NCBI GenBank assembly: GCA_963576565.1
Contig: OY755039.1
Location: 131,333,140 to 131,397,139, forward strand
Direction: 5' to 3'
Length of the DNA stretch: 64,000 bases
Source of the DNA: Aspidapion aeneum
Lineage: Eukaryota > Arthropoda > Insecta > Coleoptera > Brentidae
Positions 1 through 9,669 of this stretch are shown here, piece after piece. How positions within the stretch are numbered: position 1 is the first letter of the stretch; each line of letters opens with the position of its first letter. Position numbers and translations under genes: made by a program. Under the pieces are notes generated by a model that ran no database searches, had not been told where the DNA came from, and worked only from the letters and a program-made list of their open reading frames with translations.

Positions 1-640
1 CAATCAGTGGTTTTTTCGTATCTGTACGACGCCACAATACTGCAACTCGGTGCTTTTTTTGATAAACTGTATAGTTTGTAAAATATGAATTTTCAAAGTT
101 TTGCCATTTTGGTCTTATGGGTTTCCCTATACTAAAAATCGCTAAATGTCGTTTTTTGGAATCTCAATTCAATCAGTGGTTTTTTCGTATCTGTACGACG
201 CCACAATACTGCAACTCGGTGCTTTTTTTGATAAACTGTATAGTTTGTAAAATATGAATTTTCAAAGTTTTGCCATTTTGGTCTTATGGGTTTCCCTATA
301 CTAAAAGTCGCTAAATAACATTTTTTGGAATCTCAACTCATTCAGTGGTTTTTTTCGTATCTGTATGACGCCACAATACTGCAACTCGGTGCTTTTTTTG
401 ATAAACTGTATAGTTTGTAAAATATGAATTTTCAAAGTTTTGCCATTTTGGTCTTATGGGTTTCCCTATACTAAAAGTCGCTAAATGACATTTTTTGGAA
501 TCTCAACTCACTCAGTGGTTTTTTCGTATCTGTATGACGCCACAATACTGCAACTCGGTGCTTTTTTTGATAAACTGTATAGTTTGTAAAATATGAATTT
601 TCAATGTTTTGCCATTTTGGTCTTATGGGTTTCCCTGTAC
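1..640. repeat. tandem repeat, ~169 bp unit, about 3.8 copies
   Basis: Four head-to-tail copies of a unit containing CAGTGGTTTTTTCGTATCTG followed by an AACTCGGTGC block begin near 1, 170, 339 and 509, so the period is 169-170 bases. Copies differ by only a few substitutions and one T-run length change. The last copy breaks off near 640. The array continues out of the window to the left, so total size is unknown. It looks like a satellite or an intronic tandem array. No coding content is supported. Confidence 0.93.
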
Positions 641-1108
641 TTTTTTTCAGCGGAAAAACAAATATCTTAGAAACTTTAAAAAAAATTTCTTTGTTAAATA
701 TTGTGAATGAACCAAGTTTTGTTAAACTGACATTATTTTTGCAAAAAAAAACAAAAAAAATTACGGTTTTTTTAATTTTTCTCGAATTATTATTTTTATG
801 GCCTATAACTTTTCTGTATGTTACTTTTTTCTTTAACGTCAACTTTTGCCGTAAATCGCAATATTACGATTCCCTGTCCCTTTTTACCCCCCAAAACCTA
901 ACCCGCAACGCCCAGGCTCACGCATTTATTTTTTTTAACTTCGTTTTTCACCGCTCTACAATTTCCAATACTTTAAGTCCTGTTAGTAAATATATTTTTT
1001 TTACCTTAAGATATGGTTATTCTACTGGCCTATTTGTGATTTGTCATTAAAGTGTCTGTCAGTATATTATTGAAATCACTATTTTATTTTGTTGAACAAA
1101 AATAAAAA
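641..1108. other. T-rich unique stretch, no gene seen
   Basis: After the tandem array the sequence is T-rich. The 148-codon plus-strand frame here is low in complexity, starts inside the satellite and shows no domain. I see nothing functional. Confidence 0.5.
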
Positions 1109-1176
1109 ATGGGAACACGATGTGTTGCTTGTAAAAACGAGTTTTATAGGAGTGAAAAGCCGTTTTCTTTTTTGAA
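1109..1176 (+). CDS. possible first coding exon of a THAP-type zinc-finger protein (fragment)
   Basis: An ATG at 1109 opens 22 codons reading MGTRCVACKNEFYRSEKPFS and a little further, followed by a strong splice donor (GTAAGT at 1177). The C-x2-C placed right after the start methionine, a polar stretch and a hydrophobic SF motif before a splice site resemble exon 1 of THAP-domain genes. The antisense THAP gene near 58.3 kb is split at the matching place. No second exon carrying the C-x2-H half was found on this strand, so this may be a relic or a chance frame. It lies between exons of the bark gene. Confidence 0.25.
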
Positions 1177-1191
1177 GTAAGTAGCTTTGAT

Positions 1192-1238
1192 TAGAGACCG
1201 TGTACATATAAAAATATGTCAAACATACAGGATCTCTA
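1192..1238. mobile_element. 47 bp palindromic hAT-type MITE
   Basis: The element starts TAGAGACCGTG and ends ACAGGATCTCTA, forming an imperfect hairpin. It is flanked by 8-bp near-duplications GCTTTGAT (1184-1191) and GCCTTGAT (1239-1246). The same family occurs as a perfect 79 bp palindrome at 8966-9044, also with 8-bp duplications. 8-bp duplications and a TAGAG terminus are typical of hAT elements. Confidence 0.7.
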
Positions 1239-1817
1239 GCCTTGATTATTTAAAAAACTTTATTTGTACCTAATCGCAGTATATATCCAGTTATAAATTA
1301 AAAATCAAACGTCCGCGAACTTTCAAAATCACAGAATATCATCGGAGAGTAAAATTGAAAAAGGAAAGGTAGCAGCTCCTGCGCAGCTTGCTCTCTCTAC
1401 AAAAAATATGAATATTTTTGCCTCACTTTGCATATATGTAAAGGCCTATCCAGTTATATATATATATAGAAATCATTGTTAAAACCTAACAAAAAAAGAA
1501 TTAAACTTGTACTGTAATTAGATAACTATAAAAAATTTTTTTATAAAATCAGTGTTTTTGATCAAAAAATCCATATTTTTGATTCCCTGTATAAAAGCAT
1601 AGAATTAAATTAAAAATATTTAAAATACATTTAGTTAATGTTAGTTAAGGAGATCAAGTAGGTACTGCAAAAATACCTAAAATAAGAAAAAAATCCGTTA
1701 TATACGAGCAACGACTCTGTATGGTTTTCAAAAGAATGATGTTTTTTTGCAACATTTTTAATTAATTGTTTTCTCAACCCTTTTATTACTTACACAATTA
1801 ATTTTCTATATTTTTAG
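1239..1817. other. intron of bark, no further gene
   Basis: AT-rich DNA upstream of the bark exon acceptor at 1816-1817. I see no coding or structured element apart from the MITE at its left edge. Confidence 0.5.
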
Positions 1818-1943
1818 CAACTACGCGATAAAACGAGAAAGTAAATCAACCATAGTAGCGGGTACAGCTGGACAACATTATGTAGACAACATCTTTTTCA
1901 ACCCCGATAATGATTATGAAATGATAACCGTCAATAGATCATT
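1818..1943 (+). CDS. bark: Bark beetle/Anakonda ortholog, exon 1 of 5 in window (end of beta-helix region)
   Basis: This is the first visible exon of a gene whose five exons (1818-1943, 5359-5617, 6572-6779, 10637-10890, 14872-15696) splice in frame to 556 residues. Bark beetle/Anakonda is a large single-pass membrane protein that organises tricellular junctions in insect epithelia, where it acts in recruiting Gliotactin. The exon encodes 41 full codons (for example TIVAGTAGQHYVDNIFFNP) like the right-handed beta-helix repeats of that family. It starts after a TTTTTAG acceptor with one base completing a codon and ends two bases into a Phe codon at a GTAAGT donor. The N-terminal bulk of the protein lies left of the window. 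Confidence 0.85.
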
Positions 1944-2509
1944 GTAAGTATTAATTTTTTTTAAACTAAACATAGATAAATTATTAAAATAAAAATCAAT
2001 AAATCATTATAATAAAGTTATAAAAGGTAAGAATAAATGAAAAAAAACTAATATTTAATAAAATAATAGGGATATTGCGAGGAAATAGTTAGAAGACTTA
2101 ACAAAAACAGGTTTGTGGACAGTTCCTCAAAAGGGGGACAGGGTACCTCAAAGACACCGGTGTTTCGTCCTTATTCAGACACATCAGTCCGAGCGTAACC
2201 ATATATCTAAAAAGAAGTCCTAAAATGCGAACATTTACTAAAAAAGATCAAATGTCAAGATAAAGCTTTAGTCATAATCGCCCACTAAGCGCAGGCTTGA
2301 TTTGACGTCACTACGGAGACAGATATAATCAGTCTCGGTAATATTGCGATAAATTTTCTCCTGACGATTGATAATATATTATAGTAGGGGAAGCCGTGAA
2401 GATTTTGGGAACTTATTTTCTTAGTCAGCAAACATCGATATAATTGTCCATTGATCAATTCTAAGCAAATTTTGTTATATGAGTTTGTCGCGAAAAAACC
2501 TACTTTTTT
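1944..2509. other. intron sequence, nothing recognised
   Basis: Between the bark donor and the retroelement-like fragment I see AT-rich sequence with no supported gene or clear repeat boundary. Confidence 0.5.
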
Positions 2510-2755
2510 GTGTCCGTTAAAAACCGCTTTGTCATGTCTGAAACAAAAGGTTTAAAACAACAACAAAAAAGCGTTTTTAATAAATTAAAAGCAACTTACA
2601 ATAGAGCCGTGGATGCCCAGGGCAATGCAGATAAGGCAAACAAGTTAAAAACCAGATGGGAAGATGTGCCTTCTCTGGTAAGTCAATTTGATGCCTTGCT
2701 TTTTGAAATTATAAGCTTAGTACTGATCAGATACAGGAAAGTCAGAAAACCTTAA
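2510..2755 (+). pseudogene. possible BEL/Pao gag N-terminal fragment
   Basis: The frame from MSETKGLKQQQKSVFNKLKA through an ETxxKxxKLxxRWE-like helix and SLVSQFDALLFEI resembles the N-terminal helical segment at the start of BEL/Pao-type gag proteins, where a basic SxxxKLTR-like stretch is followed by a helix ending in FDxxxxEI. Only about 75 codons exist and no downstream gag is present. It sits in the intron after bark exon 1818-1943. A chance helical frame is possible. Confidence 0.3.
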
Positions 2756-3452
2756 GTAAACTATACTAACTCGAATGTTATGGCATTTATACGCTCGGAT
2801 AAATAAAGACACTCTCCTTCGGTACTTTTTTAGCATAAATATTTTTACATTGAGTCTCTCACTTTTTTCATTATTCTCATCATGTGTAATTCAGATAGTA
2901 ACGAGCGAGCGCTACCAGAATGAGAAAAAGTCACCTAGCCCTAAATTTACATATTTTAAAACAGTTTTGGCGATGTCAGTAAAATTAAATATAGTTACTT
3001 AATTTCGTACTTTTGCTAGATACAAAAGGCAAATTACTTTGAGAGATTTTAAGGACCCACACTTTTTCTTTAAGCTAGTGGTGCCTATCCTAGGATTTCT
3101 TATTTTTAATGAATTAAAAAATTATAATAAATTACATATAAATAATTATTGTAAGGAGAATAATATAATGTTATTAATACCACTTTTATTTTTGTTGCAT
3201 GGTGCATGCAGATTTGAATTGAACAGGTAAGAAATAAGCCAAAAATTATTATTGGTGGCTTTTGGTATTTTACATTGATTTAAAAAATGATTCCAAACTT
3301 CTGCAATTTTTACATACAGCTTTATTATTTCTACTTGATGCTATATGTATATGTATTATTTTTGCTGTCTGTTTTATTTTTGTTGTTAGATTATTATCAC
3401 TATTTGTTTTTTTCTTAAACCTTGGTGTCGGCGATAAAGAACATAACATAGG
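2756..3452. other. intron sequence, nothing recognised
   Basis: AT-rich sequence. The short frames here are low in complexity and lack any domain. Confidence 0.5.
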
Positions 3453-3459
3453 TACCATA

Positions 3460-3589
3460 TAGTAGAATTTTTATGGATAAGCAGTTACGTCATTTTCGGG
3501 CATCCTTCACTGATATTATTTACATATTTTTCAGTTTTTTATTACATTGACGAAATTTTTACGTCACGGTATCCATCAAAATCCTACTA
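3460..3589. mobile_element. 130 bp MITE with 7-bp target duplication
   Basis: Terminal inverted repeats TAGTAGAATTTTTATGGATA and its near reverse complement (ending TATCCATCAAAATCCTACTA in part) enclose about 90 bases. TACCATA stands directly on both sides (3453-3459 and 3590-3596). The superfamily is not clear. Confidence 0.7.
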
Positions 3590-3624
3590 TACCATACCAT
3601 AGCATCCTTCCCATCAAATTCGTA

Positions 3625-3808
3625 CGCACTCGGATTCAAAAATATGTCGCAACTCTAAAATTTTAGAAACTCAAATTTTAGCTAACTTGACAGTAATGCA
3701 TCTTTTATTGAACAAATTCGTTGGTTGTATTTATTTGCCATCTTCGAGATAATATACTACGTTGTTTGTTGATATGGCAACTTTTCGAATTAAATGAATC
3801 CGAGTGTA
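3625..3808. mobile_element. ~180 bp MITE, CACTCGGATTCA termini
   Basis: CACTCGGATTCA near 3627 is mirrored by TGAATCCGAGTG ending at 3806, and the similarity continues inward (GTCGCAAC against GGCAACTT). TA-rich flanks would suit a TA target, but the exact ends are uncertain. Confidence 0.55.
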
Positions 3809-3852
3809 TATATTTTTTACATAAGTAAGTTTTGTTCAAGTTATATTATATA

Positions 3853-4519
3853 CAGGGTGTTCCAACTAAAAGGCAACGGAGGTGTTTTTGGGTATTTTTC
3901 GTGCGAATTTGGAGAAACGCTCGAACACGTCGATTTTGTTTGCGAGGGGGACATTCTTTGGCTATCTTGAAATTTTTGTGGCACGTACCATCTTCGAGGG
4001 GTATACTTTACCCCTACATTTTGAATAGGGAAAGTGGGTCTAATGGTACCTTGTTTTGAAGCTCTCTTGAATATCTTTATAACCATGTAAACATTTTGAA
4101 AATCCTTAGATTAGTTTTTGAGATATTTACTTTTAAATTTTTAAATTTTACATGGATTGATAAAATAAAAATTAAATCCGAAAAATATAAAATTTTGATT
4201 AAATTTTTATTTTATCAGTCCATGTTTAATTTGAAAGTTTGAAGGCAATTATCTCAAAAACTAATGGATAGATTTTTGAAATTTTTACATGGTTGTAAAG
4301 ACATTCAAGAGGCCTTCAAATCAAGGTATCAGACCCAGTTTCCCTATTCGAAATATAGGGGTAAACTATACCCCTCGAAGATGGTGCGTGCTACAAAAAT
4401 TTCAAGATAGCCAAAAAGTGTCCCCCTCGTACACAAAATCGACGTGTCCGAGCGTTTGTCCAAATTCGCACGAAAAATACCCAAAAAGACGTCTGTTACA
4501 TTTTAGTTGGGACACCCTG
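3853..4519. mobile_element. 667 bp foldback element, CAGGGTGT termini, TA target
   Basis: The whole element is one long imperfect hairpin with arms of about 320 bases each around a centre near 4186. Termini are CAGGGTGTTCCAACTAAAA and its complement ending GGACACCCTG, flanked by TA. The arms share landmarks such as the TACCCCT box and GAGGGGGACA. Frames on both strands read similar peptides only because the arms are reverse complements. CAGGGTGT-ended TA-flanked foldbacks suit a Tc1/mariner-type MITE; that assignment is inference. Confidence 0.85.
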
Positions 4520-4521
4520 TA

Positions 4522-4684
4522 TAAAGGTGTGTATTCTTACGGTAAACCAAAAAGAAAGAATTTGAATGGCTTTGCCCGAACGTTAGTAAAGGCAAACGAA
4601 TTCGTTTTATTGCGTTTGGTCAAACCGGACCATACACACTACTCAAACGAATTTCTTTGATTGACATATAAATACGCACCTTTA
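4522..4684. mobile_element. 163 bp MITE abutting the foldback
   Basis: TAAAGGTGTGTATTCTTA is mirrored by AAATACGCACCTTTA, flanked by TA at 4520-4521 and 4685-4686. The left TA is the same dinucleotide that ends the neighbouring foldback, so one element probably inserted into the duplicated target of the other. Confidence 0.65.
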
Positions 4685-4740
4685 TATGTATTCTTTTGGC
4701 ATAACATTTAAACGACTCTTAAAATGCATGATTTTAACAG

Positions 4741-4761
4741 GGATCACCCGTTTGGTGATCC
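4741..4761. repeat. perfect 8-bp stem-loop
   Basis: GGATCACC, five loop bases, then GGTGATCC. It lies in intronic sequence outside the neighbouring MITE. Its role, if any, is unknown. Confidence 0.6.
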
Positions 4762-4840
4762 GTGATTTTAGTGCCGTGTTCCCCGTTGTAATTTAATTTT
4801 ATTCTTTGGTCAAGGTACATAAGTGAAAAATCAAATTTTT

Positions 4841-5333
4841 TACCTTCCTAGCCCCCAGAGCAATGGCTAGAGAACGTATTCTTTTCGACGAAAATATTTT
4901 TTTTTTGAGCCGAAATGTGTTATTTGGGTGTATTTTGACCTATCCTAGCAATATCGTCGTGACATCTGTCTGTATGTGTGTGTGTATTTTTTTCTGTCCG
5001 ATACACGATACCTCATAAACTGCTGAACCGATTTTCATAAAATTTTCAGGAAAAATAGTGTTTGACACACACTCTAATGAGCTGATTAGATTTTGGTCAA
5101 AATCCATTAATGCTAATGACAGGTTTTGAACAATTAAAAATGTTTAAAAATGCTAACTTTTTAACGGAGCATTGCATCAATATGTAGTTTTCGGAATATA
5201 GTAGACTACATTTGGCTCAATAATTTAGTTTCTGAGATATTAAAAAAATTTCAAGGCTGATTATCATAGCTTTACTTGAAGTGTGCTAATAGGCTAGGAA
5301 GGTATCAGATCTGTCATAGATCCATTTATTTCT
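4841..5333 (+). repeat. dispersed repeat family A, copy 1
   Basis: Begins TACCTTCCTAGCC and contains the inverse GGCTAGGAAGGTA at 5292-5304, followed by a conserved tail to about 5333. Inside are a TGTCTGTATGTGTG microsatellite and then the phrase ending CCGATTTTCATAAAATTTT. A second, inverted pair of copies lies at 7871-9669. The right end stops about 25 bases before the bark acceptor at 5357-5358. Probably a non-autonomous DNA element. Confidence 0.8.
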
Positions 5334-5358
5334 AATAAAACTGATCCTATTTCTACAG

Positions 5359-5617
5359 CACTTTCCAACACTGGGATACCAAAATCGATGCATCCTACAA
5401 CTATTGGGGAGTAAATACTACACTGGCCGTTCAGGGTCGTGTTAGAGACCAATATGATGACCATCAGCTTTTGGAGGTTATCTATGAGCCGTACTACATG
5501 AATAATATGAGTATTTTGGGAAGCAAGTGTCCTCCCGGATGGGAGCTGGTAGGAGAGACCTGTTTTATATATATTGGGGCACCGATGACCTTTTGGGAAG
5601 CTAGGGAGTTTTGTCAG
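5359..5617 (+). CDS. bark: Bark beetle/Anakonda ortholog, exon 2 (last beta-helix turn, start of lectin domain)
   Basis: One base completes the Phe codon begun at 1943, then 86 codons run to a complete CAG codon before GTATTT. The first half carries DASYNYWG and GRVRDQYDDHQLLEVIYEP, the repeat signature of the parallel beta-helix region of this family. The second half, from KCPPGWELVGETCFIYI to WEAREFC, is the start of a C-type lectin-like domain, with its first cysteine pair and the WxEAxxFC helix. An acceptor (TTCTACAG) fixes the start. The intron upstream is about 3.4 kb. Confidence 0.9.
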
Positions 5618-5710
5618 GTATTTGTTTTTTCCTTATCATCAAAACTGAATTTAGAGTTCCGTAAAATAAGCGGTAATAAGACGCAACAGAAATAAACTAT
5701 TCCAAATGCA

Positions 5711-6400
5711 TACGAGGGTGGATCAAATATAAACAAGCTTTTTGAAATTACTAACGGAAAAGTCATTCAAGATGAACGTGGCCGTTATAATTTTGGAGTA
5801 GGGATATTCAGCAGCATGTAGGCGGCTGGCAATGTCGCGATGCTCATTTGGCCAGGAGCAATTGCAATGAGCGAGAAGAAGGTATACAGCAGTGTTGCGC
5901 AAAGAATAATCATTAAATTTCTTACACGCGAAAACGTGAAACCTGCTGAAATTCGATGCAGATTACTAGCACAGGTCGGAAATAAGACGCTTTCGTGGAT
6001 ACCACCAAACTTGGTGCAAACGACGGTGAGCGTGTCGACAACGTGAGTCACCCACGTCGTCTGCGCACCATTATTTCTGCAGGCAAAGTTTTAGCGACCG
6101 TTTTCTGGAACTAGAGAGGAATTTTGTTGGTCGATTTTTTGCATGAGCGAATAACAATAAACGCGGCTTACAACTGCAACTTACTCGACCAGGTAAAACT
6201 TGATTATGGCCAAAAGAGGAGAGCACACCCGATCCAAGACGTGTTGCTCCTGCATGACAACGCTAGACCTGATACGGCCGCTTTAACATAGGCCAAAATC
6301 ACTGAAATGCACTGGACTGTGCTGGAATACCCTCCATATAGTCCAGATTTGTCAACTTGCGATTTTCATATGTTTGGCCCGCTCAAAGTGTGTGGTTTTA
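5711..6400 (+). pseudogene. mariner-type transposon relic
   Basis: TACGAGGGTGGATCAAAT at 5711 is a mariner-style terminal repeat. Downstream broken plus-strand frames read EQRIIIKFLTRENVKPAEI-like N-terminal helix-turn-helix sequence and then, near 6250-6385, HDNARPDTA and EYPPYSPDLSTCDFHMFGPL. These are the conserved blocks around the second and third catalytic acidic residues of mariner DDD transposases. Several stops and frameshifts separate them. No right terminal repeat was found, so the element is decayed and truncated. It lies in the intron between the two lectin-domain exons of bark. Confidence 0.85.
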
Positions 6401-6571
6401 ACGTTGTTTTAATTTGTGCTATGTGGATAACCTCAGTTTTTCGAATATTGCCCACAGGAGTCCGCACTGTGCGACGCCAGAGAATTATTCTGTACATTTC
6501 TCATTCTTAAAGATGTTCTCGCTTTAGCTATGGGTCGTTGCCTACGGCTTAATTATTATTTTTCATTTTAG

Positions 6572-6779
6572 GCTGATAATGCGTCGGTACCTTATCTCTT
6601 AGGAAATATTAATTACCTGCCATTGTTCGACTTTCTGAGGAACCAGTACCAATGGCAAATATATTCTGACAGAGTGTGGGTCCAACACATTGACAGAATA
6701 AACGAATGTACTATTTTTGCTTATCAAACTGTGGAAGTGGATGATTGCAACAGAAGAAGTCCTTTTATTTGTGAAATAG
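6572..6779 (+). CDS. bark: Bark beetle/Anakonda ortholog, exon 3 (rest of C-type lectin domain)
   Basis: 69 codons plus one base follow a TTTTAG acceptor and end before GTAAGG. The peptide completes the lectin-like fold: NASVPYLLGNINY, then WQIYSDRVWVQHID, then CTIFAYQTVEVDDCNRRSPF and ICEI. The last cysteines match the end of C-type lectin domains. The WND and EPN calcium-binding triplets are not evident, so sugar binding through calcium is doubtful. The 954-base intron upstream holds a mariner relic. Confidence 0.9.
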
Positions 6780-7382
6780 GTAAGGCGAAAATCAAAATTG
6801 AAAATAGTTATCTACTGTTATCAGAAAAATTTCCTTTTGGGTTCAAATATTCGCTTTCTGCACTCCTTTTTTTAAATAATGTTAGGTGTCCTGGGAGGGA
6901 GGAAAAAATATTTTTTCTAAGAGCGTGCACTTTTTATACGCATTTTAGTTTGAACAGTGCAATTTTTCCGCAATACTTTTCCGCACTACTTTTGGGCACT
7001 CTCCGAAAAACCTAAGAATCGGTACCTTAAAATGTATTTTTTTCGGTGTCAACTTTCAAATAGTTGTCAAGAACTGCCCTTATCAAGTTATTGTCAAGGT
7101 TTTAATGCTTTATCTGCATTGCAAGGATCTAACAAATAGTGCCCAGTCCTAAAATTTTGGAATGTGGTGTGCATACAAAACCTATTAATTTAATAAACGT
7201 TTTTTTATGTTTTCCACATTCCACAAGGGAAAATAGGTTCCTAGCTCTTACGGAAAGTTTCTCTTTTGTACTTGATTGCTGGCCGAAATCCGGTATGCGT
7301 CGGTCGGCCTACTGCAATCGCGTGCGGAAAACACTTTCCGCGCTTATTATTAAATATACTATATCTCAATTCCAGTATAGTA
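6780..7382. other. bark intron, nothing recognised
   Basis: Contains short GCGTGCGGAAAA/TTTCCGCGC inverted words near 7310-7345 that echo a palindrome at 46343-46404, but no bounded element or gene. Confidence 0.4.
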
Positions 7383-7510
7383 CAGTCTATTTCATAATTT
7401 TTGAGATAACTTTTTGACAGTTATCAGCTGTTCACCATAGCAAATGCAAATAGCATAGGCCAACGAAAAAAACTTGCAAAAAATTGTCTCAAAAATTATG
7501 GAATGAACTG
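7383..7510. mobile_element. 128 bp TA-flanked MITE
   Basis: CAGTCTATTTCATAATTTTT at 7383 is mirrored by AAAAATTATGGAATGAACTG ending 7510, with TA at 7381-7382 and 7511-7512. This is consistent with a Tc1/mariner-type MITE. Confidence 0.72.
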
Positions 7511-7632
7511 TAGCTGACCAATTTAAATGGCCACATATCACCACATTTTATTTTCTTAACATTTATAAAATCCAAATGTTTAGAAGTTTATATAAATAAT
7601 TCTAAACCAATTATTTCTGTAAAATATACACG

Positions 7633-7830
7633 CAGTGGTGCACCCAGGAATATATCTTGGGAGGGGGGGGGGACGCCTCTTTGGAGGGGGGGGGGACAGA
7701 CCTCATTTTGTCGTATTTTATGCTATTTTATCTTTTTATTTATCAAATATGTGGGAAATATCCAAAAAAATCTTAGGCTTGGGGGGGCCCGGGCCCCGAG
7801 ACACCCCCCCCCTGGGTGTGTCCATGCACA
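7633..7830. mobile_element. G-rich hAT-type MITE, copy 1
   Basis: Starts CAGTGGTGCACCCAGG, contains long G and C runs with a GGGCCCGGGCCCC block, and ends in CCTGGGTGTGTCCATGCAC. The interior matches the elements at 19343-19530 and 42193-42358. No clear target duplication remains here. Confidence 0.65.
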
Positions 7831-8359
7831 CGTCTCAATGACCTATATCTTTGAAATAGAGTTTTAATTTAAATAAATGGATCCATGACGAATCTGATAC
7901 CTTCCTAGCCCATTAGTACACTTCGCGCTATATCAGCCTTGAAAACAATTTTTTTGTAAATATCTCAGAAACGACAGTTTCTACGAAGTTTTTGGTTATA
8001 ACACAAATTATTTATTTCTACTACATTCCGAAAACCGCATATTGAAGCGATGCGTCTTTAAAAAGTTAGCATATTTTCAAATTTTAAAATTTACCAGACC
8101 GAAAAAATACAGTATATATTTTGAACGCCGCCATCTTGGATTATATTAGACATATGTCATTTATTATGATGTTTAAAATTAGCGACCCTTATTTAGTATA
8201 AATTGATATACTACACGGCAACACTATTTCTGTCAAACAAAAAGGAAAAAATAACTTTTTTATCTAAACTTCGGCCGCCATTTTGAATTTTAAATATCAA
8301 GTTGTATTTTTTTTCTCATTTGATATAACCGTCACTCTTTCGCCGACACTAAGGCCGCC

Positions 8360-8690
8360 ATTTCTGAACGGCTAATTGCACGGGTCATCGGCCACCTTTG
8401 GAACCCCAGACCGGGTATTTTTTTATCCGGTCCTTTTGTCCCTTAGAATGGCCTACCGACTGAAAGAGTGTGTAACAAAGTCCGCCTTCACGAGATATCT
8501 GACCTCATCCGGCCTGGTTACCGGCGTGAATGAAGGGGTAGAACAATATTACATTTTACACTCCCCAGGAATCCTATAAATGTCTGCCGCAACCCGCACT
8601 GTAGCAAGCGAGATTCCTTAACGCACTTGTGTTCAATGCGCGAACGCACTAAGCCACCACGGCTACTTTATCGAATTGTAACATTTTATA
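8360..8690 (-). mobile_element. tRNA-derived SINE-like segment (minus strand)
   Basis: Read on the minus strand from about 8690, the segment has GCCGTGGTGGCTTAGTGCG (box A-like) and, some 45 bases on, GTGCGGGTTGCGGCAG (a degraded box B). Structured, GC-richer sequence follows to about 8360. This layout fits a tRNA-derived SINE in the spacer between two family A arms. A 67-codon plus-strand frame over it has no domain and is ignored. Confidence 0.4.
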
Positions 8691-8965
8691 AACGGTTACA
8701 AAAGTTGGGTTACTCTTAATAAAATCCAGATTTTTTTTGTAAAAATTGAATTTGGTCTATAAGTTATAAAGGTCTCTTTTATTTTTGACATATTAAGCGC
8801 CACCTTTGCGTGGGCTGGGGAACTTAATTTTTTTTTCAGTAAATTTTATGAGCTGGTTGATAGCTTTAATAGGAGGTATTAAAAATACATATTGCACAAA
8901 AATTAAAGGAAATATCAAAGAAAAACTAATTTTTCAAAATATTTATAATATATTTTGACCTACCC

Positions 8966-9044
8966 TAGAGTCCCTGTATGTTGACATATTTGGATATATT
9001 AAATAATATAATATATCCAAATATGTCAACATACAGGGACTCTA
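8966..9044. mobile_element. 79 bp perfectly palindromic hAT-type MITE
   Basis: Arms of 35 bases (8966-9000 and 9010-9044) are exact reverse complements around a 9-base loop. The ends are TAGAGTCCCTG and CAGGGACTCTA. ACCTACCC stands directly on both sides (8958-8965, 9045-9052). The intact host sequence GACCTATCCTAGCA in family A copy 1 near 4936 gives the empty site and confirms the 8-bp duplication. Confidence 0.92.
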
Positions 9045-9091
9045 ACCTACCCTAGCAGAATCGTCGTGATGTCTGTCTGTGTGTGTGTGTG

Positions 9092-9268
9092 CATGGGCGT
9101 AGTCAGGGTAGGGCAGGGTGAGGCACTTGCCCCACCCTGGCTTGTCACCTGCCCCATCCTGGCTTTAGCTCATTTAGTAATACGAGAATTAAAGGAATAA
9201 TAAATATTTGATTGTACATTTTTTTGCTTTTTTGCCCCACCCTGAGGGAGACCCTCACTACGCACATG
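9092..9268. mobile_element. 177 bp hAT-type MITE inside a microsatellite
   Basis: Begins CATGGGCGTAGTCAGGGT and ends ACCCTCACTACGCACATG. The flanks TGTGTGTG and TGTTTGTG are near-identical 8-mers, though they lie in a TG microsatellite. The internal pair GGGCAGGGTG and CCCCACCCTG extends the inverted repeat. Confidence 0.65.
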
Positions 9269-9669
9269 TGTTTGTGTGTCTGTATGTGTGTATGTAACTA
9301 TGTCCGTAACACGATAGCTCCTAAAGCGCCCAACAGATTTTCATGAAATTTTTAGGTAAAATTGTATTCGATACTGTAACGAGCTGATTAGATTTTAGTG
9401 GAAATTTATTAATACTAATGTTTTTTGACAGTTAAAAAGTTTAAAACATGCTAACTTTTTAACGGAGCGTCGCATCAATATGCGGTTTTCGGAATATGAT
9501 AACGCACATGTTGTTCAAAAATTAGTGTTGTAAACAAAAACTTGGCAGGAGCTTTCGTTTCAGAGATATTTACAAAAAACTGTTTTTCATGTTCATATAG
9601 CATGGAGTTTACTTGGAGTGTGCTAATGGGTTAGGAAGGTATCAGATCCGTCATGGATTCATTTATTTT

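Larger units (their letters stand above)
7871..9669. repeat. family A, copies 2 and 3 as an inverted pair
   Basis: AAATAAATGGATCCATGACG at 7871 is mirrored by the sequence ending TCATGGATTCATTTATTT at 9669, and identity runs about 215 bases inward on the left arm. The right arm (from about 8930) matches copy 1 at 4841-5333 over its length, including the microsatellite and the CAGATTTTCATGAAATTTTT phrase. Between the arms lie a CCGCCATTTTGAA-type segment and a SINE-like segment. Two hAT MITEs are inserted in the right arm. Confidence 0.75.

Noticed and set aside
604..1050. 148-codon plus-strand frame
   Set aside because: Starts inside the satellite, T-rich low complexity (Phe and Lys runs), no domain, no splice or start context.
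3841..4660. Similar frames on both strands (81 and 123 codons)
   Set aside because: They are mirror images produced by the foldback arms, not genes.
5785..6051. 88-codon minus-strand frame
   Set aside because: Antisense to the mariner relic, whose sense-strand motifs are recognisable.
8376..8579. 67-codon plus-strand frame
   Set aside because: Lies over the antisense SINE-like segment and has no domain.
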